A stretch of DNA of 64,000 nucleotides from Lentisphaerota bacterium (lineage in GTDB: Bacteria; Verrucomicrobiota; Lentisphaeria; Oligosphaerales; JABHEG01): positions 124,001-188,000 of the forward strand of contig JABHEG010000042.1 in assembly GCA_018676675.1 (NCBI GenBank), read 5' to 3'. Made by a program: the position numbers and the translations under genes. Shown one piece after another: positions 1 to 8,949 of this stretch (position 1 is the stretch's first letter; each line of letters starts with the position of its first letter). The notes below the pieces were generated by a model, which did no database searches, was not told the DNA's origin, and worked only from the letters and a program-made list of their open reading frames with translations.

Positions 1-1
1 G

Positions 2-2002
2 AAAGTGTGGGCGTTTCTTGGGGATGGGGAGAGCGATGAGCCTGAAACGCTTGGCGCCATCACCCTGGCATCACGGGAGAATCTGGATAACCTGATTTTC
101 GTGGTCAACTGCAACCTTCAGCGTCTTGACGGACCTGTGCGCGGCAATGGGAAGATCATCCAGGAGTTGGAGGCGGCGTTCCGTGGGGCAGGCTGGAACG
201 CAATCAAGGTCATCTGGGGGGGAGATTGGGACTCGCTTTTGGCCAGCGACAAGGCGGAACTGCTCACGAAACGCATGGGGGAGGTCGTGGACGGGCAGTA
301 CCAGAAGTACGTCGTGGAGAGCGGTGATTACTTCCGGCGTGACTTCTTCGGGAAGGACCCGCGACTCCTGGATCTGGTCACCCATCTGTCGGATGAGCAA
401 CTTCGCACGCTCCGTCGAGGAGGGCACGACAGGGCGAAGATCTATGCAGCGTTCAAAGCTGCTGTAGACCATCAGGGCGCTCCCACGGTCATCCTGGCGA
501 AGACTATCAAGGGATACGGTCTGGGTGAAGCCGGGGAAGGCAAGAACATTACCCACCAGCAGAAGAAGCTCAATGAACAGGAGCTGAGGGAGTTTCGTTC
601 ACGTTTTGCCATACCGGTGTCAGACGAAGAGATCGATACGGTTCCGTTCTATCGTCCCCCGGATGACAGCCCTGAGATGGTGTACCTCCAGGAGCGCCGT
701 CAGGCGCTTGGAGGGTACCTGCCACGTCGATTCCCTTTGGAAACCACGTGGCGAGCTCCGACTGACGATGTGTTTGAGGAATTCTACGGTGGAACAGATG
801 GGCGCGACGTGTCCACCACAATGGCGTTCGGCAGGATGCTGGCAAAGTTGCTGCGCCACGATGAGTTGGGGAAGTTTGTCGTACCTATCGTTCCGGATGA
901 AGCGCGAACATTCGGAATGGAAGCGCTTTTCCGGCAATGCGGCATTTACTCTCATCCCGGACAGCTGTATGAGCCGGTTGATCGGGACAATTTGCTGTAC
1001 TATCGGGAGGCGAAAGACGGACAGATACTTGAAGAAGGGATCACTGAGACGGGCTCCCTCTGCTCGTTTATCGCGGCCGGGACGTCCTACTCCAATCATG
1101 GGTTGCCCATGCTTCCTTTTTTCATCTTCTATTCGATGTTTGGTCTTCAACGGGTGGGAGATCTAATCTGGGCTGCTGCAGACAGCCGGTGTAAGGGGTT
1201 CCTGGTTGGCGGAACGTCCGGCCGTACCACGTTGGCTGGTGAAGGACTGCAGCATCAGGATGGCAACAGCCACCTGCTGGCGCTGCCGATTCCCAATATG
1301 CTGGCTTACGATCCCGCGTTTGCGTATGAGATTGCGGTGATCATACAGGATGGCATTTATCGGATGTACGAGGTCGGGGAGGACGTGTTCTATTACGTGA
1401 CCGTCATGAACGAGAATTATCCCCAACCCGCGATGCCGGATGGTGTCCGGGGCGGAATCCTGAAGGGGATGTACAAACTGCGGTCTGGCGAGGGTGTTTC
1501 CGGCCACCACAGAGCTCAACTTCTGGGCAGCGGCGCTATCCTCAACGAGGTGCTGCAGGCCGCGGACATGCTGAAAGAACGGTACGATGTGGCCGCAGAC
1601 GTGTGGTCGGTGACAAGCTACAAGGAGCTGCATCGTGACGGAGCTGACGTCGAGCGGTGGAACATGCTGCACCCGGATGAGGAGCAGCACGTTCCCTACG
1701 TAACCCAGTGTCTTGGCGATGCGGATGGTCCTGTCGTTGCCGCGACTGACTACGTGAAGGCGCTGTCGGACAGTATCAGCCGGTGGGTCCCCGGGGGGCT
1801 GGTCTCTCTGGGGACGGATGGGTTCGGCAGAAGTGATGGCCGAGCCGCGTTGCGTGAGTTCTTCGAGGTGGATGCGAACGCCATCGTCCTCGCGACCCTT
1901 TCTTCGTTTGCCAGGGAGGGGAAGATCGACTCTCAGCTGGTGAAGCAAGCAATGGGCGACCTTGGCATTGATCCCGACAAGCCGAACCCGATGACAACGT
2001 AA
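2..2002 (+). CDS. aceE: Pyruvate dehydrogenase E1 component (AceE type), 5' partial
   Basis: This is the thiamine-diphosphate E1 subunit of the pyruvate dehydrogenase complex, of the single-chain homodimeric type; it decarboxylates pyruvate and passes the acetyl group to the lipoyl arm of E2. The reading frame is open from the left edge, so roughly the first quarter of the protein is missing. What remains matches AceE closely: GDGESDEPE and NCNLQRLDGPV of the thiamine-binding region, GGHDRAKIYAAF, KGYGLGEAGEGKN, DEARTFGMEALFRQ, GGTSGRTTLAGEGLQHQDG and, near the C-terminus, ERWNMLHP and LGTDGFGRSD. The gene is followed 58 bases later by E2 and then E3, so the whole complex is one operon. The TAA stop is at 2000-2002. 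I see no truncation other than the window edge. Confidence 0.96.
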   Translation, partial: KVWAFLGDGESDEPETLGAITLASRENLDNLIFVVNCNLQRLDGPVRGNGKIIQELEAAFRGAGWNAIKVIWGGDWDSLLASDKAELLTKRMGEVVDGQYQKYVVESGDYFRRDFFGKDPRLLDLVTHLSDEQLRTLRRGGHDRAKIYAAFKAAVDHQGAPTVILAKTIKGYGLGEAGEGKNITHQQKKLNEQELREFRSRFAIPVSDEEIDTVPFYRPPDDSPEMVYLQERRQALGGYLPRRFPLETTWRAPTDDVFEEFYGGTDGRDVSTTMAFGRMLAKLLRHDELGKFVVPIVPDEARTFGMEALFRQCGIYSHPGQLYEPVDRDNLLYYREAKDGQILEEGITETGSLCSFIAAGTSYSNHGLPMLPFFIFYSMFGLQRVGDLIWAAADSRCKGFLVGGTSGRTTLAGEGLQHQDGNSHLLALPIPNMLAYDPAFAYEIAVIIQDGIYRMYEVGEDVFYYVTVMNENYPQPAMPDGVRGGILKGMYKLRSGEGVSGHHRAQLLGSGAILNEVLQAADMLKERYDVAADVWSVTSYKELHRDGADVERWNMLHPDEEQHVPYVTQCLGDADGPVVAATDYVKALSDSISRWVPGGLVSLGTDGFGRSDGRAALREFFEVDANAIVLATLSSFAREGKIDSQLVKQAMGDLGIDPDKPNPMTT

Positions 2003-2060
2003 AGGCGTCGGTCTCAGTCCACCCCTATTGGATGCGTCTGGACGACTGGAGGAGCACTCT

Positions 2061-3407
2061 ATGGCCGCAGAACTGAGACTGCCTGAACTGGGAGAGAATA
2101 TTGAGTCGGCGGACGTCGTGGGTGTCCTCGTCTCGATTGGTGACCACGTCGATGTGGATCAGCCGATTCTGGAAGTGGAGACGAACAAGGCGACCTTGGA
2201 GGTCCCCGCCACTGCAGCGGGAGTTGTGGGCGAAATCTACGTCAAAGAAGGGGACGAGGTAGCGATCGGTCACGTTCTGATTGCGTTGCAGGCTGGAGAT
2301 GCTTCGGAAGCTGTTGCCGCCCCCCCCGCTCCCGAGCCGGCCCCGACAGAAGCTTCTCCTGTCGCTGAACAGGCGGACGTGGTCAGTGCCCCGGCCAGTC
2401 CGGCCAGTCTTCCTGGCACGACGGCTGCTCCCGTCGAGCCTGCTGTGGAGCCTGCTGTGGAGCCTGCTGTGGAGCCTGCTGCTCAGCCTGTGAAGAGTTC
2501 TGTTCCTGCGGCCCCATCGGTGCGCCGATTTGCCAGAGAGCTCGGGGTTGATATCAATCAGGTTGGCGGCTCCGGAAGCCATGGACGCGTCTCCGTAGAC
2601 GACATAAAGCGACATGCCCGTGAGTTGCTCCAACAGAGCCCCACTCCGGCGCCACAGGTGTCCGCGTCTCAGGGCTTCCCGCCTCTTCCTGACTTCAGCA
2701 AGTGGGGGGAAGTGCGTCGGGAACGATTGAGCGGCATCCGCCGGGCGACAGCCGAGCAGCTCACCCGGTGCTGGAACAATGTGGCGCATGTGACCCAGTT
2801 TGATCGAGCGGACATAACCGAACTAGAGCAGCTTCGCAAGCGGTATGCCGACCGGGCGACCAAGCAGGGGGGGAAGCTGACCATGGCGGTCATGGCGGTC
2901 AAAGTCGTGGCATCGGCGCTGAAGGTGTTCCCGAAGTTCAATGCGTCGATTGATATGGAATCACGTGAGACGATCTTCAAGGACTATGTGAACATCGGCA
3001 TTGCCGTGGCCACCGAGCGTGGCTTGCTTGTACCGGTGCTGCGGGACGTCGACAAGAAGAATATGGTCGACATCGCGGCTGAGGTGTCCGAGATTGCCCA
3101 GAAGACGCGCGAGGGCTCCATCCGGTTGGACGAGCTCCAGGGCGGGACGTTCACAGTGACGAATCTCGGGAGCATCGGTGGTACGCACTTTACGCCGATC
3201 GTCAACTGGCCTGAAGTCGCGATCCTTGGTATGGGGCGGTCACGGATTGAGCCTGGCTACCAGAACGGTGAGTGTCAGGAGCGCATGTACCTTCCCCTTT
3301 CTCTCTCCTACGATCACCGCCTCATTGATGGTGCCGAGGGCGCCCGTTTTCTGCGTTGGATCGTCGATGCCATCGAGCAGCCTCTTCTGCTGTCTCTGGA
3401 GGGATAA
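2061..3407 (+). CDS. aceF: Dihydrolipoyl acetyltransferase (E2 of pyruvate dehydrogenase)
   Basis: The 448-residue E2 core protein moves the acetyl group from E1 to CoA. It has one lipoyl domain (residues 1-77, lipoyl lysine K43 in VETNKAT), a Pro/Ala linker (about 80-150), an E3/E1-binding domain (about 153-186, SVRRFARELGV to VSVDDIKRHA) and the catalytic acetyltransferase domain (about 220-448) with the active-site HRLIDG box. The linker contains four copies of a Val-Glu-Pro-Ala repeat encoded by a 12-base tandem repeat. I chose ATG 2061 over an in-frame ATG at 2028 because GGAGGA lies 8 bases upstream and the lipoyl domain normally begins right at the start. The stop overlaps the E3 start by one base (TAATG). 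E. coli AceF has three lipoyl domains; this one has a single domain, as in many other bacteria. Confidence 0.96.
   Translation: MAAELRLPELGENIESADVVGVLVSIGDHVDVDQPILEVETNKATLEVPATAAGVVGEIYVKEGDEVAIGHVLIALQAGDASEAVAAPPAPEPAPTEASPVAEQADVVSAPASPASLPGTTAAPVEPAVEPAVEPAVEPAAQPVKSSVPAAPSVRRFARELGVDINQVGGSGSHGRVSVDDIKRHARELLQQSPTPAPQVSASQGFPPLPDFSKWGEVRRERLSGIRRATAEQLTRCWNNVAHVTQFDRADITELEQLRKRYADRATKQGGKLTMAVMAVKVVASALKVFPKFNASIDMESRETIFKDYVNIGIAVATERGLLVPVLRDVDKKNMVDIAAEVSEIAQKTREGSIRLDELQGGTFTVTNLGSIGGTHFTPIVNWPEVAILGMGRSRIEPGYQNGECQERMYLPLSLSYDHRLIDGAEGARFLRWIVDAIEQPLLLSLEG
2433..2480 (+). repeat. 12-bp tandem repeat (4 copies) in the E2 linker
   Basis: Four head-to-tail copies of GTGGAGCCTGCT (the first has GTC) encode Val-Glu-Pro-Ala x4 in the flexible linker between the lipoyl and E3-binding domains. 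Near-perfect DNA identity suggests recent slippage expansion; the copy number is likely to vary between strains. Confidence 0.9.
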
Positions 3408-4822
3408 TGAAAACAGATACAACTCCATTTGATGTGCTTGTGATCGGGGCGGGTCCCGGCGGCTATGGGGCGGCGTTCCGTGCGGCGGATCTCGGTTTGC
3501 GTGTAGCCCTGGTTGATCCTGAAGCCAACCCTGGCGGCGTCTGTCTTTACCGCGGCTGCATTCCGTCCAAGGCTCTACTCCACGTTGCCGGGTTCGTCGC
3601 TGAAGCTGAGGACGCGGCCGAATGGGGTGTTGTCGTTGGCGATGTGCGCGTGGATGCCGCCAAATTGCGCGAGTGGAAGGAGGCCGTTGTCGGTCGGCTG
3701 ACGGGCGGCCTCGGGCAGCTGGTCAAACAGCGGAAGATCACGTACATACGTGGATGGGCTCGCCTGACCGGCCCCAACGCAGCCACTGTGCGGACGCCAG
3801 ACCAGGAAGAGGTCGAAGTCGCCTTCACGAATGCGATCGTTGCCACAGGCTCGGTTCCTGCTACTATTCCGGGTATGCTGGAATCACCCCGGGTGATGAC
3901 GTCACGCCAGGCCCTTGATATTGAGGATGTTCCGGAACGGATGCTGGTGATTGGCGGGGGATACATCGGGCTCGAGTTGGGGCAAGTGTACGCCGGTATT
4001 GGCAGTCGCGTGTCGGTTGTCGAGATGATGCCTGCATTGCTGCCGGGGGCAGATCGTGACTTGGTCAAGCCCCTGGAGCGGCGCCTGGCAGGTCAGTTCG
4101 AGGCGATCATGCTGCGAACCAGGGTGGAGGCGATGGAAGAGACGGATGGTGGAATTGCCGTCACGTTCGGCGGTGAGGAAGCCAGCCAGGGGACATTTGA
4201 GAGAGTCCTGGTGGCTGTGGGGCGCCGTCCGACCACTGGCGATCTTGGTCTTGAGACAACGAAGGTGGTCGTCAACGAGCGCGGCTTCATCGAGATCGAC
4301 GAGCAACGGCGCTCTGCTGAGTCGTCGATTTTTGCTATCGGTGACGTGGCCGGGGACCCAATGCTGGCCCACAAGGCAACCCATGAGGGTGAAGTGGCAG
4401 CTGAGGTCATTGCGGGCAGGAAGGTCGCGTTCGAGCCGGAAGTGATTCCTGCGGTCGTGTTCACAGATCCCGAGATCGCCTGGTGTGGGTTGACAGAGGC
4501 CGAAGCGGAACGATGTGGACGGAAGGTGACCGTGACAACGTTCCCCTGGGCTGCATCGGGACGGGCTGTGACTCTTGCGCGAACTGAAGGGCTGACGAAA
4601 CTCGTGCTTGCCCCGGATGACGGCCGCGTTCTTGGGGCCGGCATCACCGGGCCTGGAGCAGGAGAGTTGCTGGCCGAAGCGACCCTGGCGATCGAGATGG
4701 GAGCTGTGGCCGAGGACCTGGCTTTGACGGTCCACGCCCATCCCACGCTCTCCGAGACGCTGATGGAAGCAGCACAGGCCTTTTCCGGGAACAGCACCCA
4801 TTTCGTGACGAGGAAGCGCTGA
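3407..4822 (+). CDS. lpdA: Dihydrolipoamide dehydrogenase (E3)
   Basis: This 471-residue flavoprotein reoxidises the dihydrolipoyl group of E2 using NAD+. The N-terminus carries the FAD-binding GAGPGGYGAA, followed by the redox disulfide C46-LYRG-C51 in the class-I signature GGVCLYRGCIPSK. A second Rossmann motif (GGGYIGLELGQVY) binds NAD, AIGDVAG binds FAD, and HAHPTLSETLMEAA near the C-terminus holds the catalytic His-Glu pair. The start is ATG 3407, which shares one base with the E2 stop and has GGAGGG a few bases upstream; an in-frame ATG at 3356 lies inside E2 and is unlikely. Being translationally coupled to E2, it is the dedicated E3 of this complex, although it could also serve other 2-oxoacid dehydrogenases or glycine cleavage. 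Confidence 0.96.
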   Translation: MKTDTTPFDVLVIGAGPGGYGAAFRAADLGLRVALVDPEANPGGVCLYRGCIPSKALLHVAGFVAEAEDAAEWGVVVGDVRVDAAKLREWKEAVVGRLTGGLGQLVKQRKITYIRGWARLTGPNAATVRTPDQEEVEVAFTNAIVATGSVPATIPGMLESPRVMTSRQALDIEDVPERMLVIGGGYIGLELGQVYAGIGSRVSVVEMMPALLPGADRDLVKPLERRLAGQFEAIMLRTRVEAMEETDGGIAVTFGGEEASQGTFERVLVAVGRRPTTGDLGLETTKVVVNERGFIEIDEQRRSAESSIFAIGDVAGDPMLAHKATHEGEVAAEVIAGRKVAFEPEVIPAVVFTDPEIAWCGLTEAEAERCGRKVTVTTFPWAASGRAVTLARTEGLTKLVLAPDDGRVLGAGITGPGAGELLAEATLAIEMGAVAEDLALTVHAHPTLSETLMEAAQAFSGNSTHFVTRKR

Positions 4823-4824
4823 CT

Positions 4825-4862
4825 CGCTTGGGCGTGGCTTCGGCAACGCGGTCGCCCAAGCG
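4825..4862 (+). terminator. Strong hairpin after the pyruvate dehydrogenase operon
   Basis: A perfect 10-base inverted repeat (CGCTTGGGCG at 4825-4834, CGCCCAAGCG at 4853-4862) with an 18-base loop begins two bases after the E3 stop. No T-tract follows, so it may be a factor-dependent terminator or an mRNA-stabilising 3' structure rather than an intrinsic terminator. Confidence 0.5.
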
Positions 4863-4900
4863 GCAGAGCGATGACGTCATCAGCAGTGAGGATAGAGGCC

Positions 4901-5245
4901 ATGGCACAGTGTGATCTTACAAAGAAGGAGTGTGTTCCGTGTTCGGGAGGAGTGCCTCCACTGACCCGTGAACTGATCGATGAGTTGCTGGCTGAATTGG
5001 GCAATGGATGGCGTGTCAGTGACGGACGCCGTCTCGAGAAGACGTTTGCCTTCAGTAATTTCCGGGAGGCCCTGACGTTCACTAATCAGGTCGGGGAGAT
5101 CGCGGAGAAACAGGGGCATCATCCCGAGATACATCTTGGGTGGGGGCACGTGACGCTGCTTATCTGGACCCACAAAATCAATGGGCTAACGGAGAGCGAT
5201 TTCGTGTTGGCAGCACGAGCTGAGCTGGCACGCTGTCCCGAGTAG
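4901..5245 (+). CDS. phhB: Pterin-4a-carbinolamine dehydratase
   Basis: This 114-residue protein belongs to the PCD/DCoH family, which dehydrates 4a-hydroxytetrahydropterin, usually during recycling of the cofactor of aromatic amino-acid hydroxylases; a role in molybdopterin or folate metabolism is also proposed in bacteria. The active-site region HHPEIHLGWGHVTLLIWTH with the downstream Asp in LTESDF fits the family signature. The Cys-containing leader (CVPCSGGVPPLT) is common in bacterial members. ATG 4901 is preferred to ATG 4871 because of the purine-rich GAGGATAGAGG just upstream. No aromatic hydroxylase is visible in the window, so its partner is unknown. It sits directly behind the hairpin ending the pyruvate dehydrogenase operon and is probably transcribed separately. 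Confidence 0.9.
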   Translation: MAQCDLTKKECVPCSGGVPPLTRELIDELLAELGNGWRVSDGRRLEKTFAFSNFREALTFTNQVGEIAEKQGHHPEIHLGWGHVTLLIWTHKINGLTESDFVLAARAELARCPE

Positions 5246-5321
5246 ACACTCCTCACCCTATAGCGCGTCCGATTGGACGATGGACCAGGGGAAGGGGCGT
5301 GGCGTTCTCAAGGAGGTCTTC

Positions 5322-6287
5322 ATGCTCATTCTGACTGAATCCGGCCTGTTCGCGAACGACACCGGGACGCGGGAACTGCCTGTCGCGCGTTCCTGGTTGG
5401 ACCACGCCCGCTGCATTTCGGAAGGAGAGCAGACGGACGCGGCAGTCGCCTCGGATGGAGAGATCGTGTTGTTTCGGGGGGGCCGGGAGTTGGAGCGACT
5501 CGTTGTCGGGATCGCTGAACCTATTGAGTCCGTCCTGGTCTGTGAAGCGCCTTTGCCATGTCTTTTCCTTGGGACCGAAGGAGCGCGACTTTACTGTTTG
5601 CCTGCGGGTGACGCCGGGGCGCATCCGGTGTCGAGTTTCGACGATCTACCGTGTCGCGAGAGTTGGTATACTCCCTGGGGAGGGCCCCCTGCAGTGCGGA
5701 GTCTCGCCGCGGCGCCCGATGGTTGTATTTATGCTGACGTCCATGTGGGGAGCATCATGTGTTCCAGCGACCACGGGGTGACTTGGCGGGCGGCGACCCC
5801 CACTCTCAATGAAGACGTCCATGAGGTCGCGACATGTCCGGCTGCTGCAGACCGAGTTTACGCGAACACAGCTCACGCCGTCTACATCAGCGAAGATCGT
5901 GGGAACTCATGGACCTACCGTGGTGAGCAGTTGGGGGGCAGGTATGGTCGCGCGATCGCCGTTCATCCCCGCAATCCCGCTCGTCTTCTCGCGACGGTCA
6001 GCGACGGGCCGCATGGTGAGAACGTCCACGGCCAGCTGTTCGTTTCAAGTGATTTCGGCTTGACCTGGCAGCATGTCGAAGATGGTTTCCCCGCGTCGAC
6101 GCACGAGAATATCGACACCTTTCAGGCTGCCATTTCACCCGATGGAGCAGGATGGGCCGCAGTTGGTCGACGTCTGTACCGCAGCCCGAACCCACATGGC
6201 CGTTGGGATGTGTTTTGGGAGGCACCCGCGAAGATCACGGCATTGTCATGTCGTGAGATGGCATCCACGGACGGCGCCGCACGATGA
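5322..6287 (+). CDS. BNR/Asp-box beta-propeller protein
   Basis: The 321-residue protein has at least three Asp-box motifs (SSDHGVTW, SEDRGNSW, SSDFGLTW) spaced along the chain, which mark a sialidase/Vps10-type beta-propeller. The form with an N-terminal FANDTGTREL... and loops such as AVHPRNPARLLATV is typical of the WD40/YVTN/BNR 'exo-alpha-sialidase-like' proteins that are annotated for a fold only; I see no evidence for sialidase catalysis. There is no obvious signal peptide. ATG 5322 follows AAGGAGG at a good distance and is far better than the in-frame ATG at 5280. It may be co-transcribed with nothing, since a small GC hairpin follows and the next gene begins 217 bases later. Confidence 0.75.
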   Translation: MLILTESGLFANDTGTRELPVARSWLDHARCISEGEQTDAAVASDGEIVLFRGGRELERLVVGIAEPIESVLVCEAPLPCLFLGTEGARLYCLPAGDAGAHPVSSFDDLPCRESWYTPWGGPPAVRSLAAAPDGCIYADVHVGSIMCSSDHGVTWRAATPTLNEDVHEVATCPAAADRVYANTAHAVYISEDRGNSWTYRGEQLGGRYGRAIAVHPRNPARLLATVSDGPHGENVHGQLFVSSDFGLTWQHVEDGFPASTHENIDTFQAAISPDGAGWAAVGRRLYRSPNPHGRWDVFWEAPAKITALSCREMASTDGAAR

Positions 6288-6296
6288 GTAAGGAGT

Positions 6297-6312
6297 CCCC
6301 CACTCAAGGGGG
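6297..6312 (+). terminator. Short GC hairpin after the BNR gene
   Basis: CCCCC (6297-6301), loop ACTCAA, GGGGG (6308-6312), starting ten bases after the stop. The stem is short and lacks a T-tract, so this is a weak terminator candidate. The rest of 6313-6504 shows no recognisable gene. Confidence 0.3.
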
Positions 6313-6504
6313 GCAGCTGATACGGCGGCGGAAGCCATGGCAGTCTGTTCCCAGCTGACCACGATCGCCCGAGCTGACCGGTTACACCACGGGGGGCAGG
6401 CGCTCTGGAAATCAGGACGTCAACGGCTTACCGTTACGACTTGCCTATATACCGTTTCCTCCACTCCGGTGGGACGAGACTTGTCAGGAAGGATCCAGTA
6501 GCGA

Positions 6505-7848
6505 ATGGCAGCTTCTCTTTCTCGTCGGCATTTCGCCAAGCTTGCAGCCGCCAGCACGGTTTACTCACTCATTCCCGGACGTGTCCTGGGGGCCAATGAG
6601 CGAGTGAACGTCGCGTTTATCGGGTGTGGCGGGATGGGGAAAAACGATGCCAAGAGCGTTGCCGGGAGTGGCCTGGTAAACGTCGTCGGGCTCTGTGACG
6701 TGGCCATTGGCGGCAAACGTACGGCCGAGATCGAGCGAGCTCATCCGGGGATTCCCACGTTCAGCGATTTCCGCAAGATGTTTGACGTGATTGGGAAGGA
6801 CATCCATGCGGTCACTGTTGCCACTCCAGACCACTCACATTTCCCGATCGCGATGTTGGCGATGTCGCTGGGCAAGCACGTGTACATCGAGAAGCCTCTG
6901 TGCCACACCTTCCAGGAAGCAGAGCTGCTGATGGCGGCTGAGAAGAAGTACAAGGTGTCGGCTCAGATGGGGAACCAGGGGCATTCCGGGGCCAACTATT
7001 TCCAGTTCAAAGCGTGGACGGAGGCGGGGATCATCAAAGACGTGACCCGCATTACCGCCTATATGAACAAGGGGCGCCGTTGGCACGGTTGGAAGATCGA
7101 CGAGTATCCGACAGGTGAGAGCGTCCCCGCAGGGCTTGACTGGGACACATGGCTTGCCACCCGGCCTCACCGTGAGTTCAGCGGGAAGCTCCACCCGGGG
7201 AACTGGCGTGGCTGGTTCGAGTTCGGGAACGGGGCTTTCGGGGATTGGGGACCGCACATCCTTGACACAGCGCACCGTTTCCTCAAGCTCGGCCTGCCCA
7301 ACAAGATTACCGCCCTGAAACGCGAGGGGGCGAACGACTTTATTTACCCACAAGCATCCACCATTCGTTTCTCGTTTCCGGCGCGCGGAGAGATGCCACC
7401 GGTGGAGGTCACCTGGTATGATGGTAAGAAGAACCGTCCGCCACGGCCGGAAGAGCTTGAACCCGAGAGAAAAGTCGAGGCTTGCGGCAAGATCATTTAC
7501 GGCAGGGACCTGGTTTTCAAAGGGACGACGCACGGCAGCTCCCTGCGGATTATTCCAGAGAGCAAAATGAGAGATCTGAAGGACAAGCTGCCCCGGATCA
7601 AGGGGAGGCATTCGGGGCACCACAGAAACTTCGTTCTGGCCTGTAAAGGGGACGAAAAGACACGCTCATCGCTCGATGTGGCCGGGCCGTTGACACAGGT
7701 CTTCTGTTTGGGCGTCATTGCTCAGCGCCTTGGCGGCGAGCTTTCGTTTGATCTTGAGACCAAGCAGTTCAAGGACAATGCGTTGGCTAATGAGCTTCTC
7801 GTCGGGCCTCCGCCGCGGAAAGGGTGGGAGGAGTTCTATCGGCTCTGA
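6505..7848 (+). CDS. Tat-exported Gfo/Idh/MocA-family oxidoreductase
   Basis: The 447-residue protein begins with a twin-arginine signal (SRRHFAKLAAAST, hydrophobic stretch, cleavage near VLGA), followed by an NAD(P)-binding Rossmann domain with VAFIGCGGMG and, near residue 130, the family EKPL motif (YIEKPLCHTF). The C-terminal half fits the substrate-binding alpha/beta domain. Members oxidise or isomerise sugars and inositols; Tat export of a protein that already holds NAD(P) is a known feature of large paralogous sets in Planctomycetes, Verrucomicrobia and relatives. The substrate cannot be read from the sequence. ATG 6505 is preceded by AGGAAGGA about ten bases upstream. It lies 31 bases before the propeller/Fe-S module, but whether it belongs to that module is not clear. 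Confidence 0.9.
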   Translation: MAASLSRRHFAKLAAASTVYSLIPGRVLGANERVNVAFIGCGGMGKNDAKSVAGSGLVNVVGLCDVAIGGKRTAEIERAHPGIPTFSDFRKMFDVIGKDIHAVTVATPDHSHFPIAMLAMSLGKHVYIEKPLCHTFQEAELLMAAEKKYKVSAQMGNQGHSGANYFQFKAWTEAGIIKDVTRITAYMNKGRRWHGWKIDEYPTGESVPAGLDWDTWLATRPHREFSGKLHPGNWRGWFEFGNGAFGDWGPHILDTAHRFLKLGLPNKITALKREGANDFIYPQASTIRFSFPARGEMPPVEVTWYDGKKNRPPRPEELEPERKVEACGKIIYGRDLVFKGTTHGSSLRIIPESKMRDLKDKLPRIKGRHSGHHRNFVLACKGDEKTRSSLDVAGPLTQVFCLGVIAQRLGGELSFDLETKQFKDNALANELLVGPPPRKGWEEFYRL

Positions 7849-7879
7849 TTGTGTGACGATACGCGGCAAGGACAGTGCG

Positions 7880-8899
7880 ATGATCCGGAATACAGAGACT
7901 CCGTCAGGACAGCAGGGCTTAACCGCGGCGCTGATTTTTGGGAGTGTCGTCTTGCTGGCAATCCTCGGTGCGTGGCAGTTTGCCGACGAGGGTGTTGCAC
8001 CCGCGCGTCCGGAGGCGGGGCAGGTCGTCGACTTCGCTGCGTTTCGCAGGGCTGACCCCGATGACATCGGCTTCCGCGAAATGCAGTGTTTCCCTTCCGT
8101 TGTCACTGGAGCGAGTGGGCTGTGCGCGATCGATAGCGGGATCTGCGTGGTCGGCTCCGATGGGGCTGTGTTCTTGCGGGAGGATGGTGAAGAGCTGGGG
8201 CGGTTCGCGTTTTCGGGAGCCGCGACGTGTGTGGCGGCCGGCCCTGACCAGAAGATCTACATCGGTTTCCGCGACCGCATCGCCGTTTACCTTCCTTCGG
8301 GCTTACCCGCAGCCGACTGGAGTTCTTTCGGGGAACGCGCGGTCATAACCTCGGTCGCAGTGGTCGACAATGGTGTCGTGGTGGCCGACAGTGGTACTCG
8401 TACCGTCTGGCGATTGGACAAGGGGGGGCGCGTCCTGGGCCGGATCGGGAATACGGAGAATGGGAAGGGGGAAGGCGCTCTGCGCTTCATCGTTCCCAGC
8501 CCGTACTTTGATGTGGCAGATGGTGGTGACGGGACGTTCTGGGTGGCCAATCCGGGGGAGCAGCGGTTGATGAGGCTTTTCGGGGCAGGGGAACGGCTCG
8601 AGGAATGGGGCGTCGGGGGAATGGGGCTTGGTGCGTTTTGTGGATGCTGCAATCCCGCTCACATTGCCGTGCTGCCGGACGGTGGCCTTGTTACCAGCGA
8701 GAAGGGGATTCCACGGATCTCCGAGTACTCCAGTGCGGGAGAATACCGGACCCTCGTCGCTTCGGCCGGAACGTTCGGCCTGTCCGTGCGCCCCGCCGAC
8801 TTGGCAGTTCTGAAGGGCGGGCATATTGTGGTGCTCGACACCGAGGCCCAGATGGTGCGTGTGTTCGAGCGAGTTCCCAGCCCGGATTCTGGTGGTTGA
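7880..8899 (+). CDS. Membrane-anchored NHL-repeat beta-propeller protein
   Basis: The 339-residue product starts with a short cytoplasmic tail and one membrane helix (about residues 14-33, LTAALIFGSVVLLAILGAW); the rest is a predicted periplasmic NHL/six-bladed propeller with blade motifs such as GSDGAVFLREDG, VVVADSGTRTVWRLD and FWVANPGEQRLMRL. A distinctive FCGCCNP box at about residue 253 is followed by HIAVLPDGGLVTSEKG, so three clustered cysteines sit in a propeller loop and could bind metal or form a disulfide. ATG 7880 has AAGGA upstream; longer in-frame starts overlap the preceding gene. It is the first gene of a closely spaced set with three redox genes, so I infer that it binds a substrate or partner for that electron-transfer module. 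The function is unknown. Confidence 0.75.
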   Translation: MIRNTETPSGQQGLTAALIFGSVVLLAILGAWQFADEGVAPARPEAGQVVDFAAFRRADPDDIGFREMQCFPSVVTGASGLCAIDSGICVVGSDGAVFLREDGEELGRFAFSGAATCVAAGPDQKIYIGFRDRIAVYLPSGLPAADWSSFGERAVITSVAVVDNGVVVADSGTRTVWRLDKGGRVLGRIGNTENGKGEGALRFIVPSPYFDVADGGDGTFWVANPGEQRLMRLFGAGERLEEWGVGGMGLGAFCGCCNPAHIAVLPDGGLVTSEKGIPRISEYSSAGEYRTLVASAGTFGLSVRPADLAVLKGGHIVVLDTEAQMVRVFERVPSPDSGG

Positions 8900-8949
8900 G
8901 GCGAGGCGTGGATGGGCAGAGACCATCTCTCTTGAGGATGTTGCAGCGA

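Noticed and set aside
71-556. 161-codon minus-strand ORF antisense to aceE
   Set aside because: It lies entirely within the well-conserved AceE gene and encodes no recognisable protein; it is a shadow of GC-rich codon usage.
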